Source: Rhodobiaceae bacterium UBA7804
GTDB lineage: Bacteria; Pseudomonadota; Alphaproteobacteria; Parvibaculales; Parvibaculaceae
Assembly: GCA_002480495.1 (NCBI GenBank)
Contig: DLCG01000008.1
Location: 475,363 to 539,362 of the forward strand
Reading direction: 5' to 3'
Length of the DNA: 64,000 nucleotides
This document shows, in pieces, positions 43,475-51,717 of this stretch. Position numbers and translations under genes: made by a program. Numbering within the stretch: the first letter of the stretch is position 1; each line of letters begins with the position of its first letter. The notes under the pieces were generated by a model that worked only from the letters and a program-made list of their open reading frames with translations, was not told the DNA's origin and made no database searches.

Positions 43475-44138
43475 GGGCAGGAAGCCGCAGCACCGCGTAC
43501 CAGGCATAACCGCCATAGAGCGAGCGAAACTCAAGCTCCGCCCCGAGCTTTGCCGCGAGCGCGCGAAGGACGCGTTCCAGTTCATCCCGCGGGCTTACGT
43601 GGAACTTCGCGAGCCAGGCCCGCAGAAGCGCCCGAAACCAGCGAGGCAGGCGTTCCTGTCCACCGAAATCGACGATGTGGAGGCTTCCTCCATGAGCCAG
43701 ATTGCAGATCCCCTGTGCCAGGGTTTTCTGCCAGTCGGGAATCATGGAAAGCGTGTAGGACATGAAGATGCGATCGAAGCGGCTGACGCCGAACGCCGCA
43801 TAGGGATTGAACCTCGTTGCGTCGCCCTGTGCGAAGCGAATATCCGCATGATGCCGCACCGCGGTTTTGTGCGCGGTTGCCAGCATTTCGTCCGAAATGT
43901 CCATCCCATGGAGCAAGGCTTGCGGGTAAAGACGCGCCGCGTGCACGAGATTGCGGCCTGTGCCGCAGCCGACTTCCAGCACCGTCGTACCTTCGGGCGC
44001 ATCGAGTTCGGCGATCAAGCGGTCGCGGCCCAGCAGATAATAGCGCCGGGTGAGATCGTAGAAGTGACGTTGATACCGGTAGGTCCGGTCCATGAGATCG
44101 GCATGGTTGTCTCCGCCATGTTCGATCGCGCTCACCAC
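43464..44138 (-). CDS. btaB: SAM-dependent methyltransferase, betaine lipid synthesis
   Basis: A 224-residue class I methyltransferase. The SAM site is VLEVGCGTGRNLVH (residues about 53-66), then GMDISDEML and FDRIFMSYTLSMIPDW. It follows btaA with a one-base gap and a shared AAGGAG ribosome site; GTG at 44138 (or 44135) is the start. In known systems BtaB adds three methyl groups to diacylglyceryl-homoserine, giving the phosphorus-free lipid DGTS. The order and overlap of the two genes matches this pathway. A terminator covers the stop. Confidence 0.9.
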   Translation of the reverse strand: MVSAIEHGGDNHADLMDRTYRYQRHFYDLTRRYYLLGRDRLIAELDAPEGTTVLEVGCGTGRNLVHAARLYPQALLHGMDISDEMLATAHKTAVRHHADIRFAQGDATRFNPYAAFGVSRFDRIFMSYTLSMIPDWQKTLAQGICNLAHGGSLHIVDFGGQERLPRWFRALLRAWLAKFHVSPRDELERVLRALAAKLGAELEFRSLYGGYAWYAVLRLPAQAG

Positions 44139-44139
44139 C

Positions 44140-45477
44140 CTACTCCTTCAACATGTAGAGGTGAAAGCCGCCATAGATTGACGAACGGTCGCGGGCGGTG
44201 AAAGCAAGCGACTCTTCCGCGCGGTAGTCCCAGCGCGCAAGAATTTCCTCATCCACCCTGCCTGGTAGCAGAGTGGGCTCCGCCGCCGTGCGGAAGATGA
44301 CGCGGGCACCGGGGCGTGCGGTGCGCGTGATCTGTGACCAGAGATCGTTAAGTTGTGCATCGGTCATCCAGTCCTGTGCATCCAGCAGGACGAAACGGTC
44401 AAGGCTCGCATCCTCGCTGTCTCGCAGATAATCCGTGAATGAGGCATTCAGAACCTGCATTCCTCTGGCGCGCGCCTGCAACGCGGCGAAATTCTCCCGC
44501 TTCAGGTAAGGCGGAACCGCCGGATTCTCGCCCGGCGCATAGGCTCTCGCGAACGCCTGCCAGGCGAAGTAGTTTTCAGACAGCGGAAACCCGCAGGCCA
44601 GACGTTCCAGCCTCTCGCGCAGGACAAGCCTCATTTCGCGGCCGCCCGACAGGGCTTCATACTGCGCGGGCGGGATACCAAGACCATAGAGGGTGGAAGG
44701 TTTGGCGGTCAGCCAGGAGATGAATTTCCTGTCGAAGAGAGGTGCGAGCTTTTCGTCGAAGAAGCGGCGCTGGCTGTCCAGCGTCGGCGCCTCGAGAAGA
44801 TCTGCTAGGCGGACGCCATAAGCCCGCGCCGCGAGATGCGCAACGCCGATGAAATAACCCAGAAGTCCGTGACGATAGAAGCCGCGCGAGAAAAGGGAGA
44901 TGCGGCGGCGAAATCCCATGGGGCGCTTGTCCCAATAGCTCCGGCTCGTTTCATCGAGTTGGGGCCGCAGGAAGCGCTCGTAGTCGGCGATATTCTCTTT
45001 GGCCGCGCCACGGGCGAAAAAGCGGAAGAAGTGGTCGTAGCTGGGAAGATATGCCGCTCCTGCGAGTTTCAGCTTCACGAGCGCGACATGTGTCGGATTC
45101 AGATCCAGCGCGGTCACGCGCACAGGCGCCGCGGTCAGATATGACATCGCATTGCAGCCCCCGGAGGCTATCGTGACGATCCTCGTATCCGTGCTCATGC
45201 CCGGATTCAGGTCCATCGCCGCGATATCGACCTCGGGGTCTTCCCATATCTGCGGATAAACAAGACCGGTGAAGAGCCAGGTGAAAAGCCGTTCCGTCAG
45301 GCCTTCGCGCGAAACCGCCTTGTGACGGTGAACGGCGGCGCTCAGGCGGCGGCGGATATCGCGTCGGCCCTGCGATGCTACGGTACCTTCGGCAAGCGTT
45401 TCGCCAGTTGCTTCAGCTGTCGTGTCGGACAAGGGGTAACTCCGTTTGCAGCTCGCCGGTGCGTTTTCATCCGGCAT
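44140..45477 (-). CDS. btaA: SAM:diacylglycerol 3-amino-3-carboxypropyltransferase
   Basis: A 445-residue protein of the DUF3419/BtaA family. Diagnostic segments are the opening LFTWLFTGLVYPQIWEDPEVD, the SAM site TIASGGCNAMSYLT and TALDLNPTHVALVKLKL, and the end of the chain DFTAR-type TARDRSSIYGGFHLY. It moves the aminocarboxypropyl group of SAM to diacylglycerol, the first step to betaine lipid (DGTS). In other alphaproteobacteria this lipid replaces phospholipids when phosphate is low; no Pho box could be picked out with confidence in the 220-base upstream gap. The N-terminal 50 residues are variable. Confidence 0.92.
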   Translation of the reverse strand: MPDENAPASCKRSYPLSDTTAEATGETLAEGTVASQGRRDIRRRLSAAVHRHKAVSREGLTERLFTWLFTGLVYPQIWEDPEVDIAAMDLNPGMSTDTRIVTIASGGCNAMSYLTAAPVRVTALDLNPTHVALVKLKLAGAAYLPSYDHFFRFFARGAAKENIADYERFLRPQLDETSRSYWDKRPMGFRRRISLFSRGFYRHGLLGYFIGVAHLAARAYGVRLADLLEAPTLDSQRRFFDEKLAPLFDRKFISWLTAKPSTLYGLGIPPAQYEALSGGREMRLVLRERLERLACGFPLSENYFAWQAFARAYAPGENPAVPPYLKRENFAALQARARGMQVLNASFTDYLRDSEDASLDRFVLLDAQDWMTDAQLNDLWSQITRTARPGARVIFRTAAEPTLLPGRVDEEILARWDYRAEESLAFTARDRSSIYGGFHLYMLKE

Positions 45478-45697
45478 GGAGTGCTGCTACAGCGTTTGGA
45501 TGACGTTCGCATGACGGTCCCGCGACAGAGCGGCTTCCGAATCGGAAAGAGAGGCGTATAGTCGAAGCAACGAACTGAAAAACCCCAGGAAACACCTCCT
45601 TTCCGCCGAGACCGGTATACTTCGCCGGAACGGCTCAGGAAGACGCCCAGCCCATTCGGCGAGGCCCAGCGCCTGCCAAAACCCGGATGTCATCCCC

Positions 45698-47518
45698 GTG
45701 GATTCGCGCGCGCCCACGCTCCGGACGGACAACACTTCCGCACCAAATCCGCTCTGGCGGCTGGTGCCGCTTGTCCATCGCCACAAATGGCGTTTCTGGG
45801 GCGGCATGTCGCTCATCAATGCGGGCCGTCTTCTCGAAGCCTTCATGCCTCTCTTCCTGAAAATGGGTATCGACAGGATCGCCGCTGGCGACTACCGCCT
45901 CGCACTGCCTGCTCTCGCCATTCTCGGCCTCATGGTGTTGCGCTACATCTCCTTCAATCTGGGGCGGCGCTATGTGCGCGAAGTGGGCGTCGCCGTCGCC
46001 TATGAACTCCGGCAGCGGCTCTACTGGCATCTGGAGCTTCAGGGACCGCGGTTCTTCTCCCGCTACACCACCGGCGACCTCATGGCTCGCGCGATCAACG
46101 ACATCACGTTGATCCGCCAACTCGTGGGCATGGGCACCCGCCTTCTCTTCGTGCTCGGATTCTCGGGCATCATCGCCTTCATCTTCATGTTCTATCAGTC
46201 GCCATGGCTGACTCTGCTGTTGCTCCCCGCCCTCCCGGTTTTCGCCATTGTCGGATGGATCATCGCGAAGCGTATCTTCACGCAGTCAACCGAGGTCCAG
46301 GAGGGGTTTTCGACACTCTCCGCGCAGGTGCAGGAAAACCTCAACGGGATACGCACCATTCAGACACATGCGCAGGAAGAAAGAGAGACCGAGCGTTTCG
46401 AGGCAACGTCCGATGCCTATGCCGGCGGTTACTACAAGTTGATGTTCCTGAACTCGGCTCTGACTTCCGCCATGCTGGTCGCCACAGGGTTCACCACCCT
46501 TCTGGTCGTCGGCTATGGCGGTATGCAGGTGATCGACGGCACGATCACGCTCGGCACCTTCACTGCCTTCATCTTCTATCTGAACATGATGCTCGCACCC
46601 ATCCGCGAAGGCGGCGTGATGGTCACGCTTTTCCAGCGCGGCGGGTCGGCGGCAGCGCGCATTTTCGAAGTTCTCGATCATGAACCGGAAATTCGCGATG
46701 CGCCGGAGGCGGCGCCGCTAGACGAGATCGGTGGCGCGATTACGCTGCATCATCTCTCCTATACCCACCCGGCAAGCAGCGGCGATGGTGGCTGGCCTGC
46801 ACTGAATGACATCACGCTCGAAATAAACAAAGGCGAGATGATCGCGCTACTCGGCCGCGTGGGCTCGGGCAAATCGACACTTCTCCGGCTGATCGTGCGT
46901 CTGCTCGATCCTCCGCCCGGCACGGTCTATCTCGACGGACGCGACATCCGCATGCTGCCTGTGGCCCAGGTACGGAGTCAGATTGCGATGGTGCCGCAGG
47001 ACCCGTTTCTGTTTGCCACGCATATCGCGCAGAACATTTCCTACGACAATCCCGAACGGACGACAGAGGAAGTCTGGCGCGCGGCGGAGAGCGCCGACCT
47101 CGAGGCAACGATCCGCCGCTTCCCCGAACGCCTTGAGACGCTGGTGGGCGAGCGCGGCGTGACTCTTTCAGGCGGACAGAAGCAACGCGCGAGCCTTGCC
47201 CGCGGGCTCATCCGGGAAACACCGGTTCTTCTTCTCGACGACTGTTTCTCGTCCGTCGACACGGAGACGGAGGAGTTCATCCTTTCGCGCCTGAAGGAGC
47301 TCCGCCGCGGCCGCACCACGATCATGGTGTCTCATCGCGTTTCGACTGCCCGGCATGCAGACAGGATCGTGGTTCTGGATGAAGGGCGGATTGCCGAAGT
47401 CGGCACGCATGCCGAACTCCTTACCAGAAATGGCCTCTACGCAACGCTCGAACGCCAGCAGGGCCGTCGCGAGGAACTGGAGAAGACGATTTCGACGGAT
47501 GCGGAGGACGCTTCATGA
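45698..47518 (+). CDS. ABC exporter half-transporter (degenerate site subunit)
   Basis: A 606-residue fused membrane-ATPase subunit with six helices (residues about 35-320) and a nucleotide-binding domain (about 345-590). Walker A is GRVGSGKST, the signature LSGGQKQ is canonical, but the residue after Walker B is Asp (LLLDDCFSS) where catalytic Glu is expected. This is the degenerate-site half of a heterodimer. The start is GTG at 45698 with a poor ribosome site. The stop overlaps the partner's ATG (ATGA at 47515-47518). It exports lipids, drugs or peptides; nearby btaAB and curli genes hint at an envelope role (inference only). Confidence 0.92.
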   Translation: MDSRAPTLRTDNTSAPNPLWRLVPLVHRHKWRFWGGMSLINAGRLLEAFMPLFLKMGIDRIAAGDYRLALPALAILGLMVLRYISFNLGRRYVREVGVAVAYELRQRLYWHLELQGPRFFSRYTTGDLMARAINDITLIRQLVGMGTRLLFVLGFSGIIAFIFMFYQSPWLTLLLLPALPVFAIVGWIIAKRIFTQSTEVQEGFSTLSAQVQENLNGIRTIQTHAQEERETERFEATSDAYAGGYYKLMFLNSALTSAMLVATGFTTLLVVGYGGMQVIDGTITLGTFTAFIFYLNMMLAPIREGGVMVTLFQRGGSAAARIFEVLDHEPEIRDAPEAAPLDEIGGAITLHHLSYTHPASSGDGGWPALNDITLEINKGEMIALLGRVGSGKSTLLRLIVRLLDPPPGTVYLDGRDIRMLPVAQVRSQIAMVPQDPFLFATHIAQNISYDNPERTTEEVWRAAESADLEATIRRFPERLETLVGERGVTLSGGQKQRASLARGLIRETPVLLLDDCFSSVDTETEEFILSRLKELRRGRTTIMVSHRVSTARHADRIVVLDEGRIAEVGTHAELLTRNGLYATLERQQGRREELEKTISTDAEDAS

Positions 47519-49395
47519 GCGACATGCAGCCCCCGCACCCTATCCGCCGGGATCATTCCGTATTCGACGATGAGATGGAGATGCGAGGTTTCGACTTCTC
47601 TCTTCTCCTCCGCCTGATGGGCTGGATGCGCCCCTATCGCCGCATGGGGTTTCTGGCGCTCTTCTTCGTATTGCTCGCGGCGAGCGCGGCAGTGCTCGCG
47701 CCGGTGGTCGTCAGCCGCGTGGTGGTAGACGGCATTCTTCTTCCCGCGTCGAACGAGGGCGCGCCCGATTTCGGCCAGAAGGCACTCAATGGCTGGCTTT
47801 CCGCTTTCCTGTCGCTACACCCGATCGTTTCGGCCTGCATCCTCTACGGCGTCTGGACGCTTCTCTGGGCCCTTTTCGGCCATGGTTTCCGGACCATGCT
47901 GGCGCGCACCGTTCTGAACGGATTGCGCGATCTCCGCCGCGACCTTTTTGCCCATTTGGAGAACCTGCCCTCCAGCTTCTATGACCGCGTCGCGGTCGGC
48001 CGGGTGATGACGCGGTTGACGAATGACGTCGAAACCCTGTTCGAGCTGCTCGCTGGCTTTGGCGTGCTGCTCGGGGAGTTCGTACCCTTCTTTGTCGCCG
48101 TCTCCGTCATGTTCGCGCTCAACCCGGCGCTCACTCTGGAGCTCATGTTGCTTCTGCCGGTAGCGGCACTCGCAACATGGATATTCCGGCGCGTTTCACG
48201 GCAGGTCTATCGGGGTATCCGCTCGAGCCTTTCCAGGCTTAACGAAAACCTGCAGGAGAATCTCTCCGGCATGGAGGTCGTGCAGCTCTATGGACGGGAG
48301 AAGATCAACTATGACCGCTATACCGCGATCAACGACGAAAACCGCGATCAGGAAGACCGCGCTGTCCGGATCGAAAGCTACTACGGCCCGGCGATGGACA
48401 GCATGGCCTTTCTCGCCATGGCTGCCATCGTGTGGTTCGGGGGACATCACGTCCTGTCGGGCGCGGCGACGCTTGGCAGCGTCATTCTCTTCGCGCAGTT
48501 TGCCGACATGATGTTCCGTCCCATTGTCGCCATGGGTGAACAATGGAACGTCGTCTTCCGCGCCATGGCGAGCTGCGAACGAATCTTCCAGGCGCTGGAC
48601 TGGGAGGAATCGCTGCAGAAGCCTGCGGAGCCGAAATCCCTGCCCGCCGACCTGAAAGGGCATGTGCGCTTCAACCACCTGACCTTCGGCTATGCCCCTG
48701 GCTCGGCCATCCTGAAGGACGTGACATTCGACATTGCGCCGGGAGAGCGCATTGCGATCGTCGGCCCGACGGGTTCGGGAAAGACGAGCCTCATCAGGCT
48801 GCTATGCCGCTTCTATGACGTACCTGCGGACAGCATCCTGATAGACGGCATCGACATCATGGACGTGGAGCCCGCGGAAATTCGAAAGCGGGTTGGCGTC
48901 GTGCTCCAGGATTTCCACATCTTCTCCGGCACGGTCTATGACAACATCATTCTCGGCAATCCGAACGTCACCCGGGAAGATGCGCGGCGGGCCGCCCGAC
49001 TGGTTCACGCGGACCCTTTCATCCGGCTTTTACCCCAGGGCTACGACACGCTGCTCACGGAGCGAGGACGCAATCTGAGCCACGGACAAAGACAACTGCT
49101 TGCCTTTGCCCGCGTTCTGGCAATGGATCCCGAAATTCTCATTCTCGACGAAGCAACGGCGAGTATCGACACCGAAACCGAACTCATCATTCAGGACGCA
49201 CTGGCGAAGGTAACCGCAGGGCGCACTTCCATCATCATCGCGCATCGGCTTCAGACAATCCGCGAGGCGAACCGCATTGTCGTCCTGTCCAATGGCGAGC
49301 TTCGCGAGCTCGGGACGCATGAAGAACTCATGGCTCGCGGCGGCCTCTACAAGACGCTCTACGAACTGCAGGTGCAGAACACTTCGGGGCTTTGA
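47515..49395 (+). CDS. ABC exporter half-transporter (catalytic subunit)
   Basis: A 626-residue fused subunit: six helices (residues about 35-330) and an ATPase domain (about 385-620). Walker A is GPTGSGKTS and Walker B ends with the catalytic Glu (LILDEATAS), but the signature is LSHGQRQ in place of LSGGQ. The altered signature completes the degenerate site formed by the partner's Walker motifs, whereas this subunit's Walker B with the partner's LSGGQ gives the one active site. This is the pattern of TM287/288 and BmrCD. It ends a two-gene operon, translationally coupled. Confidence 0.93.
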   Translation: MSDMQPPHPIRRDHSVFDDEMEMRGFDFSLLLRLMGWMRPYRRMGFLALFFVLLAASAAVLAPVVVSRVVVDGILLPASNEGAPDFGQKALNGWLSAFLSLHPIVSACILYGVWTLLWALFGHGFRTMLARTVLNGLRDLRRDLFAHLENLPSSFYDRVAVGRVMTRLTNDVETLFELLAGFGVLLGEFVPFFVAVSVMFALNPALTLELMLLLPVAALATWIFRRVSRQVYRGIRSSLSRLNENLQENLSGMEVVQLYGREKINYDRYTAINDENRDQEDRAVRIESYYGPAMDSMAFLAMAAIVWFGGHHVLSGAATLGSVILFAQFADMMFRPIVAMGEQWNVVFRAMASCERIFQALDWEESLQKPAEPKSLPADLKGHVRFNHLTFGYAPGSAILKDVTFDIAPGERIAIVGPTGSGKTSLIRLLCRFYDVPADSILIDGIDIMDVEPAEIRKRVGVVLQDFHIFSGTVYDNIILGNPNVTREDARRAARLVHADPFIRLLPQGYDTLLTERGRNLSHGQRQLLAFARVLAMDPEILILDEATASIDTETELIIQDALAKVTAGRTSIIIAHRLQTIREANRIVVLSNGELRELGTHEELMARGGLYKTLYELQVQNTSGL

Positions 49396-49398
49396 TCG

Positions 49399-49890
49399 TC
49401 AGCAGCGCTGAACGATCAGGGAAGTATTGTTGTTTCCATATTGCCCGGCCATCGCCTCGTGTCCGTTGCCCTTCTGGATGACATAGGAGGTATTGTTTCT
49501 GCCATCCTGAACGGTACCGGCATAGTTGCCGGCGCCCTGCTGACTCGCATAGGCGGAATTTCCGCTCCCGTTCTGCGAGGCGAAAGCCGCATTGCCGCCA
49601 TTGAAAAAGGGGCTGCAGCTTATGTTCTGGTATCTGCTTCGTGTCTGGTTCGGTCTTGCGCCCTGCTTGGCGGCCTTCATGATCTTGACGTCGGATTTGA
49701 ATTTTTCGATCGGCGTCGTCGCGGTCCAGCTTTCGACAACCGTCTTGTTCTTGCGCTGAAGAACGATCGAGTAGTTCTGGTCTCCCGTTTGCGTGACGCT
49801 GGCGCCGCTTCCCGCCCATGCGGCGGGTGCGGCCAGAGCAATCATGGCGGCGAACGACGTTGCGGCGAACGTGTATTTCATCTTCTTCAT
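49399..49890 (-). CDS. curlin-repeat protein (possible nucleator)
   Basis: A 163-residue exported protein. Residues 1-25 are a signal peptide (MKKMKYTFAATSFAAMIALA, cleaved near AWAG). After one curlin unit (SGASVTQTGDQ) an unusual basic insert of about 45 residues with VVESWTATTPIEKFKS and a Cys follows; six curlin units of 11 residues then end the chain (for example NSAYASQQGAG, NTSYVIQKGNG, NTSLIVQRC). The repeats form the amyloid core of curli. The different N-terminal part suggests a CsgB-like nucleator role or an inhibitor. ATG at 49890 has a CAGGAGAGG site. It is divergent from the larger curlin gene. Confidence 0.85.
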   Translation of the reverse strand: MKKMKYTFAATSFAAMIALAAPAAWAGSGASVTQTGDQNYSIVLQRKNKTVVESWTATTPIEKFKSDVKIMKAAKQGARPNQTRSRYQNISCSPFFNGGNAAFASQNGSGNSAYASQQGAGNYAGTVQDGRNNTSYVIQKGNGHEAMAGQYGNNNTSLIVQRC

Positions 49891-50170
49891 CTGCCTCTCC
49901 TGTTCCGGTGTTTTCCACGGAAGCACTGAAGCCCTTTCTAGAAGGCGCGTGCTGATCGCCGCCTGAAGCGGGCGTTCATGCAGCGTTCAGATTCATTCAT
50001 CCTCACGGATCATGCGCCGCGAACCGCCGGCTCCGGCCTCGCCACAAAGAAACCTTGTCGGTGAACGGAAAATGAATGGCGGGTTCAGGCAGCGCTCAGC
50101 CGCTCCCCGCTAGAACTTGCATCGTCAACAGGACGCGCCGCAGCGGCCGATCCAAAACAGGAGATGCAAA

Positions 50171-50674
50171 ATGAAGAAGTTTCTTTTGACGACGAGCACC
50201 ATCGCAGCCCTGATCGCGGTCGGCGTGACGAGCGCCAATGCGGGCAACTCAGCCTCCGTCTATCAGAGCGGCCGGCACAACACTGGCGTCTATACGCAGA
50301 ACGGCTATCACAACAAGGGCACGATCGACACCTACGGCCACGGCAACTATTCGAAGGCCACGCAGCAGGGTGAGTGGAACTACCTCTACCAGCAGCAGCT
50401 CGGCAACCGGAACGCCGCCCTTACCGACCAGTACGGCCGCAACAACTATGCCGTGACCGGGCAGGAAGGCCGCAACAACTCGGCGGCGACGATCCAGACG
50501 GGCCGCAGCAACACCTCGGGCATCGCCCAGATCGGTAACAACCACAAGGCCACGACCGACCAGTGGGGTTCCAACAACACCTCCGCCACGATCCAGGTCG
50601 GCAACGGCCAGAAGGCGCACACCGTCCAGACCGGCAAGGGCAATACCTCGGTCGTCATCCAGGGCGGCTACTAA
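50171..50674 (+). CDS. curlin-repeat amyloid subunit (CsgA-like)
   Basis: A 167-residue exported protein. Residues 1-24 are a signal peptide; the rest is 13 tandem units of 11 residues with the pattern N-x5-Q-x-G-x-x (NSASVYQSGRH, NTGVYTQNGYH ... NTSATIQVGNG, NTSVVIQGGY). Each unit is a strand-turn of the curli beta-solenoid. The Asn and Gln ladders are kept in nearly all units; unit 10 and 12 begin with His and Gln. It is the likely major fibre subunit. A GGAGATG site precedes the ATG. csgH follows 68 bases later. Secretion genes csgE, F and G are not in the window. Confidence 0.88.
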   Translation: MKKFLLTTSTIAALIAVGVTSANAGNSASVYQSGRHNTGVYTQNGYHNKGTIDTYGHGNYSKATQQGEWNYLYQQQLGNRNAALTDQYGRNNYAVTGQEGRNNSAATIQTGRSNTSGIAQIGNNHKATTDQWGSNNTSATIQVGNGQKAHTVQTGKGNTSVVIQGGY

Positions 50675-50742
50675 GCGGCTTCATCGGGAGGCGGCGAGTG
50701 CCGCCTCCCGCGACGTCCCTCAATCTGAAAGGGAGCAGAACA

Positions 50743-51099
50743 ATGCGACTGAAATGGACCTCATTGGTACTCGTACCCATCGTCTTCGGCTGCGCGGCGG
50801 CCACTGCGTCGCCGCCCGCTCCCGAGGCTTGTGAAATCAGGGCCATCGAGACCCCGGCGGGTCTCAGGTTCGAAAGCGTGGTCTATGGCGCGCCCGGCGA
50901 GACGGGCTCCTATCGCATGTCGATGGAGCGCTCGGGCTCGGGCGGCACATCGGAAGTGCAACAGGGTGGCGATTTCGTGATCGAGGAAAATGGCGAAGCC
51001 GTGGTGTCGGTCACGGAGATGAATCGCAGCGCGCGAGACAGCCTCCACGCACATATGACAGTCGAGAACGGCTATGGCAGCTATAGCTGCGGCCTCTGA
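50743..51099 (+). CDS. csgH: CsgH-like curli chaperone/inhibitor
   Basis: A 118-residue periplasmic protein. Residues 1-23 are a signal peptide. The mature part is a beta-sandwich-like domain with Cys pair CEIRAIE and YGSYSCGL that could form a disulfide, and the segment GSYRMSMERSGSGGTSEVQQGGDF that fits CsgH. CsgH binds curlins and holds back amyloid formation in the periplasm. The ATG at 50743 has a GGGAGCAG site. It is in one unit with the curlin gene ahead; its end overlaps the convergent GNAT-like gene by 19 bases. Confidence 0.82.
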   Translation: MRLKWTSLVLVPIVFGCAAATASPPAPEACEIRAIETPAGLRFESVVYGAPGETGSYRMSMERSGSGGTSEVQQGGDFVIEENGEAVVSVTEMNRSARDSLHAHMTVENGYGSYSCGL

Positions 51100-51611
51100 C
51101 CCGTGCGTGTTTGCGGGAGCCGGTAGCTGTCGAACCACAGGACGCGAAGCTGCCGGCCTTGCGGCGTATATCCGATCAGGCAGAGGCCCGAGGGTTCGAC
51201 GGGGTGTCTGCCCAGCGCCCGGTTCTCGTAGATCGCCGCGCAACCGGCGAGGCCTTCTTCCGGATGCGCTTCCGCCCATTGGCGCAACTCGTCATGACCG
51301 TCAATCATCAGGCGGTCGGTAAGCCGCCGTCCCCGCCAGGCAGGGACAATGAAGCTCCGGCAAAAGGCAAATTTCGCGCGTAGCCGCGGGAGAACGTGGA
51401 TATCCGCCGTGAGACAGCCGGCAATCTCATCGCCGTCATAGATGGCGATGACGATTTCCATCGCGCGCTCCTCCGGCGCGATCCCCGCAGGAAGGATATT
51501 TTCGCGCCTCCACATCGCGATGACATCTTCCATGACGCGGCGGTCCGCGCGACGCCACACACGGCGATAGTCGAGATCCTGCGTCGCCGTTTCCTTCGCG
51601 TTGACCGCCAT
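51081..51611 (-). CDS. GNAT-like acyltransferase, function unknown
   Basis: A 176-residue soluble protein. The segment SFIVPAWRGRRLTDRLMIDG (residues about 85-104) looks like the acetyl-CoA loop and helix of GNAT or autoinducer-synthase-like enzymes, and the layout (N-terminal helix pair, then strands MEIVIAIYDGDEIAG) agrees. No specific group can be named. It overlaps the csgH end and is on the opposite strand. Confidence 0.65.
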   Translation of the reverse strand: MAVNAKETATQDLDYRRVWRRADRRVMEDVIAMWRRENILPAGIAPEERAMEIVIAIYDGDEIAGCLTADIHVLPRLRAKFAFCRSFIVPAWRGRRLTDRLMIDGHDELRQWAEAHPEEGLAGCAAIYENRALGRHPVEPSGLCLIGYTPQGRQLRVLWFDSYRLPQTRTGQRPQL

Positions 51612-51717
51612 TTCGTCCCTCGCGTCCCTCCCGGATGAGAGGACAGTCTCGACGACTGCCCTCCCCCGGAAAAGCGTGGCAAGGTCCGTTCTGGAGCGGC
51701 CTCCTTGTCAGGACATG

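Noticed and set aside
50243..50671. Regular repeat in DNA that might be taken for a CRISPR or tandem array
   Set aside because: The 33-base periodicity encodes 11-residue curlin units in one frame; units vary at DNA level and there are no spacers.
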